Source of the DNA: Aureobasidium sp. EXF-3400 | Lineage: Eukaryota; Ascomycota; Dothideomycetes; Dothideales; Saccotheciaceae | DNA: 64,000 nt | Assembly: GCA_024195585.1 (NCBI GenBank) | Contig: SWBL01000078.1 | Coordinates: forward strand, 62,001-126,000 | Direction of reading: 5' to 3' | Shown here: in pieces, positions 11,864 to 21,644 of the stretch | Layout: each line of letters opens with the position of its first letter | Numbering within the stretch: the first letter of the stretch is position 1 | Notes under the pieces: model-generated | Databases searched by the model: none | Told to the model about the DNA's origin: nothing | The model's input: the letters and a program-made list of their open reading frames with translations, nothing else | Translations under genes and position numbers: made by a program

Positions 11864-12314
11864 GGTTCTATATCGCGTTCAGAGGGCTTTTGTTGTTGCG
11901 CTGGAGAAGTTTTTTTTCTCTCTTTCTTCTGGAAGTTTTTCTTCTGCCGCGCAACGTATTGTAGCTTATCAACCTATCAGATCATACGTCTTTACAAGTT
12001 TGTCTATGCGTTCCAGGAGATCAGCGTGATCGACTTGTATTTCACAAAGTTCTCTCTGGTGCTTGGCCGTTCTAAGGCTCACCAGATCCGCCGTTGTGTT
12101 GTTTAAACGACCTCCCTCCATGTCAAACCTTGACCCTCTTGCTTCAAGCCGACCTCTTGAGGGCTGCGAAGCGTGTCATAGTTGCATCATCCGTCTCAAA
12201 AGCGACATCTGTGACAAACTTTTGCACGTGAGAAGAGCAGCGGACTCATTGTTGGAGCATTAGTTACAAAAGGTTGCTGAGGAAATCCAAAAATGAGAAG
12301 CATAAACAAGAAAA
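11864..12314. other. Intergenic stretch between convergent genes
   Basis: This is the 3' flank shared by the dioxygenase and the esterase. It has a T-rich run near 11911-11940. Only short frames without domains are visible. Confidence 0.5.
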
Positions 12315-13528
12315 TCAAGACATTGCCGAAATGATGACTTTTGCCAAGCTCGTAGCTCCCTTCATCAACCCCTGTGGCACTTCACCAATTGTAGCGAAAT
12401 ATGTGTCCGCATCCAAGAGATCTTCGACTATGTGCCAGTCGTGTACTTTGCCTTCGTCAATTTCAAAGTCGACCTGCACCCCATCGGCCTTTACACGGTC
12501 GACGAAAGCGATGGCGTCACCTAGCAAGATCTCGTTCGAGCCTATACCGACCCACACTTTGCTAGGTAAAACATGCGCCCAGGACTGTTTCTCAGGTCGC
12601 GGTAGGGAGAAGTTGATGATGTGTGGCGCTGTAGCATCAAGTTCGCGCGGCATGACTTGATATCCAGCCCGAATGAGCCGATCACGAAGCAGATAATCGC
12701 TGTCTCTATTGCGCACGAAGGAGCCGTCTCTGACACAACGCAGATCAATCCATGGAGCAATCAAGAACGCACCAGCTTCAGGTTTGGGGAGTGACTTTTC
12801 GTCCGCCAGAACAGAAAGTAAGCTCAGAATCAGATGCGCACCTGCAGAATCTCCGATTGGAGCGATCTTTGCAGCGTCGATTCTCTGGTCCTCCAGCAGG
12901 TAACGATACGCAGCTTTTGCTTGACTGACTTGAGTTGGAAACTGTGCTTGCGGTGTCAAGGAGTAGTCAAGCGCAAACACAGCGATGGATTTGCCTTTCT
13001 TATCCGCGAGTTCGGCGATACGCAAGAATGGTGCAAGAGCAGAGGCTGGGTGGCCAACCTGATAAGCTCCGCCATGAAGGTAGAAAAGGACCAAGTCTAC
13101 ACTGGAAGCCGCCATAGGCTTTCCGGGGCACCCTTTACAAATCCAGTGGCCAGAAAAATCCTTTCGAGACACTTTTTCGTATAGCTCTGTTTTGTTGTTT
13201 GCGAACCGTCGCGATTTGGCGAACTTGGGTTCGGAGTCTTTGGTTGCATCTCTTAGAATGCTCATTGGCAGGAAGGGCTGTGCTCTATGCTTTTTGTCAG
13301 TGGTCAAGGTTGTCCCGCATGCGAGAATGAGACACACAAGCGAAGGAAGGTACAAATGAAATCGGCTTTGAAACTGAGATCATTAGTTGTCCAGATGGCT
13401 CTTCGCAAAAGCACCTGGAAACATGTCCAAGGTAAAAGAGGCAACAGTGTGAGGCATTGTAGCTTATCCATCAAGGTTGCTGGCCCGATGCCTGGATTAG
13501 GCTCGTATGCTGACGCCATGTTCGACAA
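12315..13528 (-). CDS. Alpha/beta hydrolase fold-3 (HSL-type) esterase/lipase
   Basis: Carboxylic-ester hydrolase of the hormone-sensitive-lipase family. Two exons (13528-13338, 13284-12315) give 386 residues. The upstream exon supplies the only ATG; the downstream frame alone begins without one. The oxyanion motif YLHGGAY, the nucleophile elbow GDSAG, and a C-terminal His in GKVHDWH complete the triad pattern with an intervening Asp region (SNEILLGDA). The N-terminus has hydrophobic segments around the first 35 residues, possibly a membrane association. Substrate unknown; similar fungal enzymes act on short-chain esters or in secondary-metabolite clusters. Confidence 0.85.
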
Positions 13529-13870
13529 CGAGCTCCTCGAATATGTTCTCGTGTCGACAAAGATGGAGGATGGGATCTTGGGTTGCTAGAAAGATGAGAT
13601 TTGCTTGGATTCAACTATCTAGCAGTCCAGCGTGGAGGTTTTGTAGAGCTCCATTCCCCCTCAGCTGGACCCCTCCTTGTCAGACAAGGCTTGTCTGACG
13701 CCTCGGGTCAGCTCGACCGTTACAAGCCACTTTACAAAGCTAGAGTCCCAGCGAACATGTGGGGAAGCCGCACACGATATACGGCTTGAGAAGAGAATGA
13801 TATGGCGAGAAAGTCCGTATTAATGCGAATTCTGGAACGTTTGCGCTGTATTCGGCGTCGTGAAATGTGC
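13529..13870. other. Intergenic stretch
   Basis: This lies between the esterase start and the 3' end of the small membrane-protein gene. It presumably holds the esterase promoter. A short exact repeat of the word TTGTC/TGACG around 13676-13700 is the only visible structure. Confidence 0.4.
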
Positions 13871-14266
13871 TCAGGGCTTGCCGGTGAAGGTGGATTGCAG
13901 CTGATAGAGAAAGCCTCGAAGCATGCTGACAGCTTCCCAAGCCACATCGACTCTCCCGAAAGCGCCGCCGAAGATGACCATGCCAGCAAGTGTTTTTGAC
14001 AAGTATCCCATGTATGCAGGAGGACCGTTTCCGCCATGGGCGATGGAGAAAACTCTCACACCCTCAATGAGCAGGGATGCGCCCTCTACGATGAGGTAGC
14101 TCAGGACGCCGACAATTGCCGTGTTGTAGCTGAAGTCTTGGTCAGGCTTCGCAGTCAGAGTGGCAGCGACAACGACATAGACCATAGCCATCATGGCTAG
14201 TGTCCTGACGTTCATGCCAGAAGGCAAAGGTCTAGGTGGTGGTGGTTGTGGTTGCGACTGCGGCAT
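13871..14266 (-). CDS. Small membrane protein of unknown function
   Basis: 131 residues from the ATG at 14266. A Pro-rich N-terminus (MPQSQPQPPPPRPLPSG) is followed by about three hydrophobic helices: MMAMVYVVVAATL, IVGVLSYLIVEGASLL and LAGMVIFGGAFG. The frame runs upstream to 14440, but that extension reaches toward the divergent regulator and is less protein-like. I do not recognise a family. The layout (short proline-rich head, three helices, no introns) suggests an integral membrane protein. It is divergent from the regulator that starts at 14481. Confidence 0.5.
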   Translation of the reverse strand: MPQSQPQPPPPRPLPSGMNVRTLAMMAMVYVVVAATLTAKPDQDFSYNTAIVGVLSYLIVEGASLLIEGVRVFSIAHGGNGPPAYMGYLSKTLAGMVIFGGAFGRVDVAWEAVSMLRGFLYQLQSTFTGKP

Positions 14267-14480
14267 AATGTTGTCGATGCGTGTAAGGAAGTTTTGTTGA
14301 GTCGAGCTTTCTGTTGTTGTGAGGGTGGCAGAAAGACCACCCCATGACAGCGCCAAGACTTGTTTCAGACCTGATGGCAACAGCAACCTACGGAGGAACA
14401 CTTTCGCGAGCAGCGTGGTCACCAGCGCTTCACATTTCATTTTCAGACATCAATCTTCCATCGCACATTGTCCTCAATCA

Positions 14481-16449
14481 ATGCCAGATGCGCCGAGGCA
14501 TGAGAATGCAGACCTGTCAACTTCAAGGTCGGCACGCGCTGGCGAGCATGTCGATGGACCACCTCGCAAGCGTTCCCGGCGCCAGTCGGAAGATCGTCAG
14601 CGACGCGAGATTGGCTTGATGAGACAGAGCGACGGCACCGACGCACCAAGCTTTGTAGGCAGTTCGAGTGGCATCCACTTCGTTCGTTCTGTATACCACG
14701 CACTAGCAAAGTCTCGTGTGCAATTGCCTCCTGCGACGCCGGATCAGAACATCGTGCCTGGTGAAGAGGACCAGCTGGACGATGCGGTCCCATACAGTCC
14801 TAAATCTCTCTGGTCACCCAACGAGATAGAAGAGATCACTGATGAGCTTCCGGACTTCGATTTCGATGACTTGCAGACATGGAGCGAGAGCTATTTTGAG
14901 AATTGGCACACTGCTTATCCTTTCGTTCATGCACCCACTATGCTCGAATATCTCGAGCAACATGTGCGACCAGCTGCTTTGCCAACCTTGTGTAAGCAGC
15001 AGAGTCCACATCTTACAATTCTACGCTCTATCATGTCAATTTCCCTTGCTGACCGTAGGCAATCAGGAAAGCCATCTCAGAAGCTGGTTCCCGCATGGCT
15101 CGTGTTCACATCGTTCAGAGAAGCCATGGAGAGTGTGCAGAATATGCTATTCATACCATGTTCAACTGATGCACTACAGGCAGTTGTCTCGGTACAGCTT
15201 TTCCTTGTGTCTATGCTGCGTCTCAACGGAGCGTCAAGACTCGGGGGCATGATCGTGAGAATGGCTTTCCAGATGGGTCTGCACAGGTGTCCAACAAGAT
15301 ACGAAAATTTCGACACTGAGCAAGCACAGCTTCGTCGTCGACTGTTCTGGACGATATACTGTATTGATCGCTATCTTTGTCAGTCCTTAGGTCTGCCACT
15401 GACTATTCGCGATGATGACGTTGACGTCTGTTACTTCGGTGATGAGAAACACGACCGACGACCATCATCGAACACCGATAGATGACCGCCTGATAACTCT
15501 CGACTTCCTCACTAAGCATGCGTCGATCAAAGGTCAGATTGTCGAGCTTCGCAACAAGTCCATCCACCAGCGAACTGCCGACCGAGATCTTGCTACGCTG
15601 ATTGGAGCAAGAATTGACAAGTGGGCCAATGATCTTCAGTATATCCTCGATGCCGCTGAATACGATGGATCTAGTTGTTTCAACGCGCTACACGAAACCG
15701 TCCTGCTGGTTTCGCAACATGAATTGATCATTTCACTCAATCGACCTCTGCTGGCATTGGAGAAGCATACACCGGAGTATATGGCAGCTCTGCAGACTTG
15801 TATTCGTGCCTCTAAAAGCATTATCTCAACCCTTCGCAAGTACCTTCTTCATCGAGTCAATCAACGGGCTCAGGAGACATCTACAGCACCTTTGCTATGG
15901 CCTTCGTCAACGTGGTGCGTGTGGATGAGCGCATTCATCGTGCTTCATGCGGCGATAGAAGGGGAGATGCCAAAACAAGTTGCCAGAAAGCTTGCAGATG
16001 ATAGCGTGGACATTCTCAGACATCTTGCACTTCGGGGGAGTGTTTGGCCAAATGTCTGTGCAGTCGCTATCAATGACCTATTCCTCAGACTGCTTCTCGA
16101 CTCGGTCGTCACAACGCCACAATCGCTACTAAATGATACAGAACATCAACAAAACATCAACCTTCAACAAAACGTTGGCGCCGATGGTCAAGACATGACG
16201 ACGGGTCACAATAACAATTCGGGGCCGCTCAACAACATCAATTTGACCAATGAGCAAAACAATTTGTCGAATCATGCCATGAATATATTAGGACCATCCT
16301 TATCAGCATTAGAATCACAGCCGTCGATTCCTTGGCTGTCTGGAGCTGACGCAGCTGCGGCTACCAGCACTAATCTCTTTGAACAGTTTGACATCCCCTT
16401 CTGGATTGGCGATGATCAATATTCGTCGCTGCTGGACTTTAATCTTTAA
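14481..16449 (+). CDS. Fungal-specific transcription-factor-domain protein, frame break and no visible zinc cluster
   Basis: Regulator with the middle homology region (Fungal_trans) of Zn2Cys6 factors: ENWHTAYPFVHAPTM, RSIMSISLADRRQ, GASRLGGMIVRMAFQMGLHR and RRRLFWTIYCIDRYL. The second part continues in another frame from about 15480 (DDRLITLDFLTKHASIKGQIVELRNKS) to a Gln/Asn-rich tail ending at 16449. The frame changes by +1 between 15438 and 15485. It could be bridged by a 43-nt GT-AG stretch (15439-15481), which would be the shortest intron in the window by several bases, or it is an indel. The N-terminus (GPPRKRSRRQ) is basic, but no CxxCx6C cluster precedes it in any frame. DNA binding is therefore doubtful. 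Confidence 0.7.
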
Positions 16450-16528
16450 CCTGGCGAGGGACCTGCATGAAGCACACCAACCTATCTCTGGTGTATAGCA
16501 AGACGATTTGATTGATCAAGGCAGAGGA

Positions 16529-17555
16529 TCAGAAGTACTTCCGTGAGTGCAAGGTGCTAAGTCTCTTGGCTTTGCTGGTGGTTTGATCCAAGCGAGGAAG
16601 TGCTTCCAAGCCATTAGGATGGTCTGGTATGGACACAGAGGGCGTATAAAAGGCACCATGCGATTCTGTGAGTCGACTCGTAGTGCCTCGTGTCCAGGGT
16701 GTCGAATCAGCGGGTTTACGATCAGGATCAAGAAGCCCGCCTTGAGGCGTGTTCGTCGTCCACTCGCCTTCTCCTTGCGAAGCTCGTAATCTTGTGAGCG
16801 GTGATCCTTCTGATTCAAACCCTTGCCTGTAGCTTTCCAAAAGGTGTCTGTTCCCTTGCGACTCATGTGCGGTCCTCTGCCGTTTCCGTGTTGCGCCAGA
16901 CTGGTGATGTCCTTGTAACTGCCGCTTATCACTAGATTGACTGGCGTGCTCTTCTTGTGATTTCGATCTCGTTACTCTGATTAACGCTGGATCTGTGGCG
17001 AGTTTATACCGCATCCAATCTCGCTGATGTTCCTGTGTGTCCAATGGGCACTTCTGCCATTCTTCGACTTTGGCAATCCTGACTTCGTTGTACTCCATGT
17101 CTCGAGCCTTTTCAGTGGCAGCTGGAGGCAATCTAGATTCAGGTACTTGAGATCCGTGAATGGTGGAAAGAGCCTGTAGTAACGCGGCTTCTGTTTGCGC
17201 CAGTCTTTCTTCAATGCTTGCGATGTAGCCGGATGGAAGACCTCTTTACTCAGTGATTAGCTTAAGTGAGATTAGATGGTTGTTTAAAGGGGTTTGTTAC
17301 CTCTTGCTCGTGCCTGGATATGTACAGGTTTGGCTGGCGTGAATGCATTGCGAACATGTTGGACTGACAAGCCTCAGTCTCCTATTCAAATTTGCGACCG
17401 CGATTCATTCTGCAACTTACATTTTGCGATCACACTGGAACAGAAGTATTTAAGCATATTTTGACCATGCGACAAACCGTCAAGCATCAACCAACACCTA
17501 CCTTGCGCTTTTTGGTACGACAGATTTCGCACGCGATTTGTGAGAACTCACTCAT
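16529..17555 (-). CDS. Short Zn2Cys6 transcription factor with a micro-exon
   Basis: Four exons (17555-17502, 17434-17421, 17363-17301, 17243-16529) give 281 residues. Splicing assembles a perfect binuclear zinc cluster from exons 1-3: C-x2-C-x6-C, then x6-C-x2-C-x6-C (residues 9-36). The linker GLPSGYIASIEERL and a predicted coiled coil follow, the usual dimerisation layout. Exon 2 is only 14 nt and encodes CDRK plus two bases. The remaining ~210 residues are Gln/Arg/Ser-rich and disordered, with no Fungal_trans domain, so the ligand-sensing half is missing. It ends 79 bp from the frame-broken regulator, tail to tail. Target genes unknown. Confidence 0.85.
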
Positions 17556-18064
17556 TGATGCAGCTGACTTGTTATCGTCCGATCCCGACGTGTTGGTGAA
17601 TCTTCTTGAGTGAGATCGATGATTAGGTCCTGTCGCGCGGGTTTGTACGGCTCGCTACTCGGGTCAGCAAGGTTGCGATTGCTTTGGTGAGTGTGTCGGT
17701 GGAGTTTTGTTTCTCCGACACCGTGCCATGAAGCCAGGGTTGTCTTCGCGGCCACGATTTTCTCGACATTTGCTTGCAGCATACCACGCACATTCGAGGT
17801 TTGCAAAGGTGACTATAGCTACAGGTGAACTTCGAAACACTTCTCGGCAATTGTTCGAAGTACTGCAAGTTTTGTGCGCTGGTGGGTGTCGCTGTCTGCT
17901 TTGTTCATACTCACAGTCTGTTGCAGACGCTCCGCCCAACGAAGGACAGCATTGTCACGCCATGATCATCAACGATTTCCAAATTGGGCTCAAGTTCAAT
18001 GACAAAGTTCCAAGCATGAGAAGCTAGATGAGTATGAAGCTTGAAATACTAAGGACTTAGATTC
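17556..18064. other. Upstream region of the short zinc-cluster gene with an upstream ORF
   Basis: On the minus strand a 76-codon ORF (ATG at 17782, stop at 17554-17552) ends exactly on the start of the regulator, sharing ATGA. Its product contains DLIIDLTQEDSP, which resembles a SUMO-interaction motif. It could be a translated upstream ORF or chance. Confidence 0.4.
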
Positions 18065-18145
18065 TTATCCGATGTAATTATCGCACCATCTTCGGAGTCT
18101 GAGTGCCATATCAATCCAGAACTTTTGTTCGCTGAAAATATGGCC

Positions 18146-20089
18146 TTAACGAGGATATGTGACCAGCTCAAACGGCAAGTTCTGACTCTCGAGAGCTCGC
18201 CGCATACCCCAGGCATTAGATACCGCACACCGTGTGTCTTCCTCTCCATGCAAGATCAGCATCGGTGGTATAACCATAGTATTAGACTGTTGACTCCGCT
18301 TTATTGCATCACTGAATTCCCACAATGGACTTGCCTGTCGGTTCCTTGTATCGTTGCGGTCCATGTTCCACATCACACGTCCATTGTGGAGTTCAGGCTG
18401 AAAGACACTTCCCAGATCCGAAGTCAATGCCATAGAATCAGAATCGGAGATGCCGGCTCCAGCAACCGCAGCTTTGAACTTCCAGTCATAGTCGTGTAGG
18501 CCATTGCGTACGCTGCACAGAAAAGTCAAAACCCCGCCTTGACTCCACCCGCAGATGAGAAGCTTATCTCTGTCGGCATAACCTTGCTCGATGGCGCATT
18601 GGGTCATGGTTATGATGTCGGCATAATCGTGCTTCCCTACTCCCTCAACAGAGAACTCTGCAAATCGCTTGCCGCGTCCGCTGCTGCCTCTATAGTTGGG
18701 TATCAAGATGCCGTAGCCTGCAGAAAGCAGGTATGGCGCGAACATGTAATAGTAGGTATTGAATGCGTTGGTCAAACGGGTGTTCGGTCCTCCATGAACC
18801 ATGACAACTGTCGGTAAGGCTTCTTTGGTGTCGTCGCTACCCGCACACTCTCTCGTGCTTGCAGGCGAGAGATAAAGTGCCTCAATGTCGACAGTCGCAT
18901 CATCAGACGGGCTTGATAAAATGTTGCAGGTACCGAATTCGCGTGACTTGAATGCTTCTCCATGACTAGACAGTTGTATCATCGTGGCACCGCCATCTGT
19001 CGTCGTGAAGACCTCCACCGGATGATTGACATCAGAGGTTGCGATTGCAAGAATTGTATCCTCGTTCTTGCCTATGTATCCAGCGTCGAAAGCCTCGATT
19101 TCTTGTTGCCGACCATACAGAATCTTGCCCCTCAGCGAAGAGATTCGACTTTCCAGGTGATGCTCCACCTTGACCAATACCTCTCCATTGCTTGCTTTGG
19201 TCAGGCCGACAGCGTCATCGTCTATTCCGAAAGCCACATGTTCATAGCTCGAAGAGTTGGGATCTGGGTTTATGGAGTAGATGCCATGACCACCATACAA
19301 CTTGTCCGTAGGCACGCCAGAGCAGACATACAAGTGACCATCGCTCGCCCATGTCAGGTTGATGTTGTACGACCTGGGTAGCGAGCGAATTTTTCTGCTC
19401 AAAGCCAGATCAGCATCGACTGTTGAGATGGTAACACCTTCAAGGAGACTGTTCTCGAATTCGGGGGTTCTGCTACTAGCAAATGCAATCCGCATTCCAT
19501 CCGGGCTCCAGCAAAAGTCAACCAGATGTCTATCAGAAGCCAGGCTTGACACTTTTCGGGTTTTCAAGTCGACAACCCTCAAAGTAGTTAGAGACCATTG
19601 CTCACCCCAGACGTGCATGTCTTCACCATCCACTTCTTTCGCCTTCTGCTCGGGTGTCTTTTCATCTGCCGAGAGAAACGCAATCTGTCTTCCATCAGGG
19701 GAGAAAGCGAATTTGTCAATCGCCTTCTCGTTGTGCACATCTGTGATAGCATATGCTTCTGCTTCTCTGCATTGGCCGTCGCGCAAAGGCAGAACATAGA
19801 TAGCCCACTTCTTCCCCGCATCCGCGCGATCGGAGATGAATGCTATGGATTTTCCATCGGGAGCCCACGCACCTGCGTAGTCCTTGTATAAGCCTGATGT
19901 GAGTCGTTGTGCCGAATTTGCTTGTCCAGTTCTCGCGAGCCAGATAGTGGAGACTGCGCAAGAGCCTTTCCGGTGATCCCAGGCCAGTGCAGTTGAGTAC
20001 AGGACGTTGCGGCCATCAGGAGAGAATCTGATTGAGTTCGGGATTTGAAGATCACAAAGGCTCTGTAAAAGTTCCTTGTCTTCCGACAT
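18146..20089 (-). CDS. S9-family serine peptidase (prolyl-oligopeptidase/acylaminoacyl-peptidase-like), stop just before the catalytic His
   Basis: Intronless frame of 647 residues. The N-terminal part is a beta-propeller with repeated FSPDGR/WSPDG blades. The C-terminal part is the alpha/beta hydrolase: VHGGPNTR, nucleophile S516 in GWSQGG, and acid D618 in HGEEDTR. After ...ELVTYPR the frame meets TAA (18148-18146), where the family reads YPxEGH. The same frame then continues GH...EQKFW...RRWCDNYIG to a second stop at 18067-18065. A one-base change (GAA to TAA) therefore removes the catalytic His (codon 650) and the final helix. The present product should be inactive, so this is either a fresh null allele or a sequence error. 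Intact relatives are cytosolic or secreted oligopeptidases. Confidence 0.8.
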   Translation of the reverse strand: MSEDKELLQSLCDLQIPNSIRFSPDGRNVLYSTALAWDHRKGSCAVSTIWLARTGQANSAQRLTSGLYKDYAGAWAPDGKSIAFISDRADAGKKWAIYVLPLRDGQCREAEAYAITDVHNEKAIDKFAFSPDGRQIAFLSADEKTPEQKAKEVDGEDMHVWGEQWSLTTLRVVDLKTRKVSSLASDRHLVDFCWSPDGMRIAFASSRTPEFENSLLEGVTISTVDADLALSRKIRSLPRSYNINLTWASDGHLYVCSGVPTDKLYGGHGIYSINPDPNSSSYEHVAFGIDDDAVGLTKASNGEVLVKVEHHLESRISSLRGKILYGRQQEIEAFDAGYIGKNEDTILAIATSDVNHPVEVFTTTDGGATMIQLSSHGEAFKSREFGTCNILSSPSDDATVDIEALYLSPASTRECAGSDDTKEALPTVVMVHGGPNTRLTNAFNTYYYMFAPYLLSAGYGILIPNYRGSSGRGKRFAEFSVEGVGKHDYADIITMTQCAIEQGYADRDKLLICGWSQGGVLTFLCSVRNGLHDYDWKFKAAVAGAGISDSDSMALTSDLGSVFQPELHNGRVMWNMDRNDTRNRQASPLWEFSDAIKRSQQSNTMVIPPMLILHGEEDTRCAVSNAWGMRRALESQNLPFELVTYPR

Positions 20090-20591
20090 CTTTGTTGCCT
20101 CTTGAGATCGGCTGAGGAGAAAATGTGGCGTAGAGTGCTCTGAGCGAAGGGCCTTACGCTTGCGTGGTCGAGTAAGATGCTTGATTCTTACATGGTTTTT
20201 GGCGACTGCACGAGAAATAAAGCATGATTATTGATCCTTCAGCCAGCAGTTTTCAGACCTTCCTGATCGGGGACACCGCGCGTCTCGAACGAGCTGCGCG
20301 ACCCAGAGATAAGGACATCATTGCTGTTGCCTGATGAAGTTCGCGCAGTTTCCAGCGTCTGGTTTGTTCTAGCCATTGTGAATGAAGACTAATTTCGAGA
20401 AGTATTCCTTGTCATATCTAAGAGTCTTCGCGCTGTGGACAATCTCTCAGAAGGAGCGATGTCAACACGGTGACCAAGATTTTTGACCACTCCTGACCAG
20501 CAAAATGGCCACCCTCTCTCCGGGTTCACGGAGTCGCTTCCTCAAAGTCTTTCGCCGAGCCTCATGACGAGTTTTGTCAAGCCACAAAAAC
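20090..20591. promoter_or_regulatory. Divergent promoter between the S9 peptidase and the methyltransferase
   Basis: This is a 502-bp head-to-head spacer. The open frame upstream of 20592 starts with TTG and is not counted as coding. No repeats, TATA box or RNA gene is evident. Confidence 0.4.
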
Positions 20592-21386
20592 ATGCCATCA
20601 ACACCCCACTCTTTTGGCGATGTTGAATACTGGAACAATCGCTTTACCAAAGAAGAGCAATTCGACTGGCTGGCTGACTTTACAGTCCTGGAGCCCTGGT
20701 TAAAGAAAGCTACCGCCGTGAGATCTGGTCAAAATGAGAAGCCGCAAATATTGCACATCGGATGTGGGTCTTCAGCATTATCGATACAACTCAGAGACTT
20801 GGTCGAATCACCAAAGCAGATCCATAACGTGGATTACTCGTCTATAGTCATAGAACGGAATCGCCAGCGTGAAATTGAATTGCTAGACTCCTCGGAGGCT
20901 ACGTTCGAACCTACTTCTTGGTCAACACTGGACCTGCTGTCAGCATCACAGATCTTAGACTTGGGGGCTTCTGGAGAGAGATACGATATCATCATTGATA
21001 AGTCCACTTCCGACGCCATATCCTGCGGCGAGGATGTAATGATCGAGCTACCATATCAAATCAGCAATCTCCCCACGATCCAGCTTAAGCATTCAAGGAC
21101 GACGAAAACAATGTTTCCTCTAGATCTTCTGGCCCATCATCTTGCTTACCTTGCGAATCCTGGTTGCCGGTGGATTGTATTGAGTTACTCGTCTTCACGC
21201 TTCTCACATTGGGATGACAGAGACAACACAGAAGGACTCCCGCACCCTCTGGAGCTCTGGAACATAGAAAGGCATGGGAAGATTGAGCAGCCGTCTGATC
21301 CTAATGACACTGTTCACAGACCACCTGTCATGCATCATCTGTATATATTACGCCGTACAGACGTACATCTCAACCAGGTGATCTAG
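20592..21386 (+). CDS. SAM-dependent methyltransferase, EF1A-lysine methyltransferase/METTL13-like
   Basis: Intronless, 264 residues from the first ATG. The N-terminus FGDVEYWNNRFTKEEQFDWL is the characteristic lead of the EEF1A-KMT4/METTL13/See1 group. Motif I is LHIGCGSSALS (about residues 56-66). The acidic ribose contact is in HNVDYSS, and YDIIIDKSTSDAI is the post-motif segment (DKGTLDAI in relatives). By family, it probably methylates a lysine of translation elongation factor 1A or another protein in the cytosol. The target is inferred only. Confidence 0.8.
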   Translation: MPSTPHSFGDVEYWNNRFTKEEQFDWLADFTVLEPWLKKATAVRSGQNEKPQILHIGCGSSALSIQLRDLVESPKQIHNVDYSSIVIERNRQREIELLDSSEATFEPTSWSTLDLLSASQILDLGASGERYDIIIDKSTSDAISCGEDVMIELPYQISNLPTIQLKHSRTTKTMFPLDLLAHHLAYLANPGCRWIVLSYSSSRFSHWDDRDNTEGLPHPLELWNIERHGKIEQPSDPNDTVHRPPVMHHLYILRRTDVHLNQVI

Positions 21387-21644
21387 CTGTGCTCTGCTCC
21401 AATCATTTGGTTTTGATGAGATGACTGGATCTCAATCATTTCTGCACGATTTCACCATCAACAGTCTTAGCTTCCCTTTGTCTTGCCTTATACATCACGT
21501 GCGCGCACCTACGTCATGAAAGATGCGTGCTAGGAACCACGTAGATCTGTAGGACTCCAACGACGTTGTTCTCTGGCTATCGAGCTCGAAGTCAGTGTCA
21601 CAGGCTATCTATCCTCGCTTGTTGTGAGTGCAGTACCTATAGCC

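Noticed and set aside
18130..18148. A 19-nt GT-AG intron (GTTAAG...TTTCAG) that would remove the stop in the S9 peptidase
   Set aside because: Far below any spliceable size, and its removal would delete the GH motif and shift the frame.
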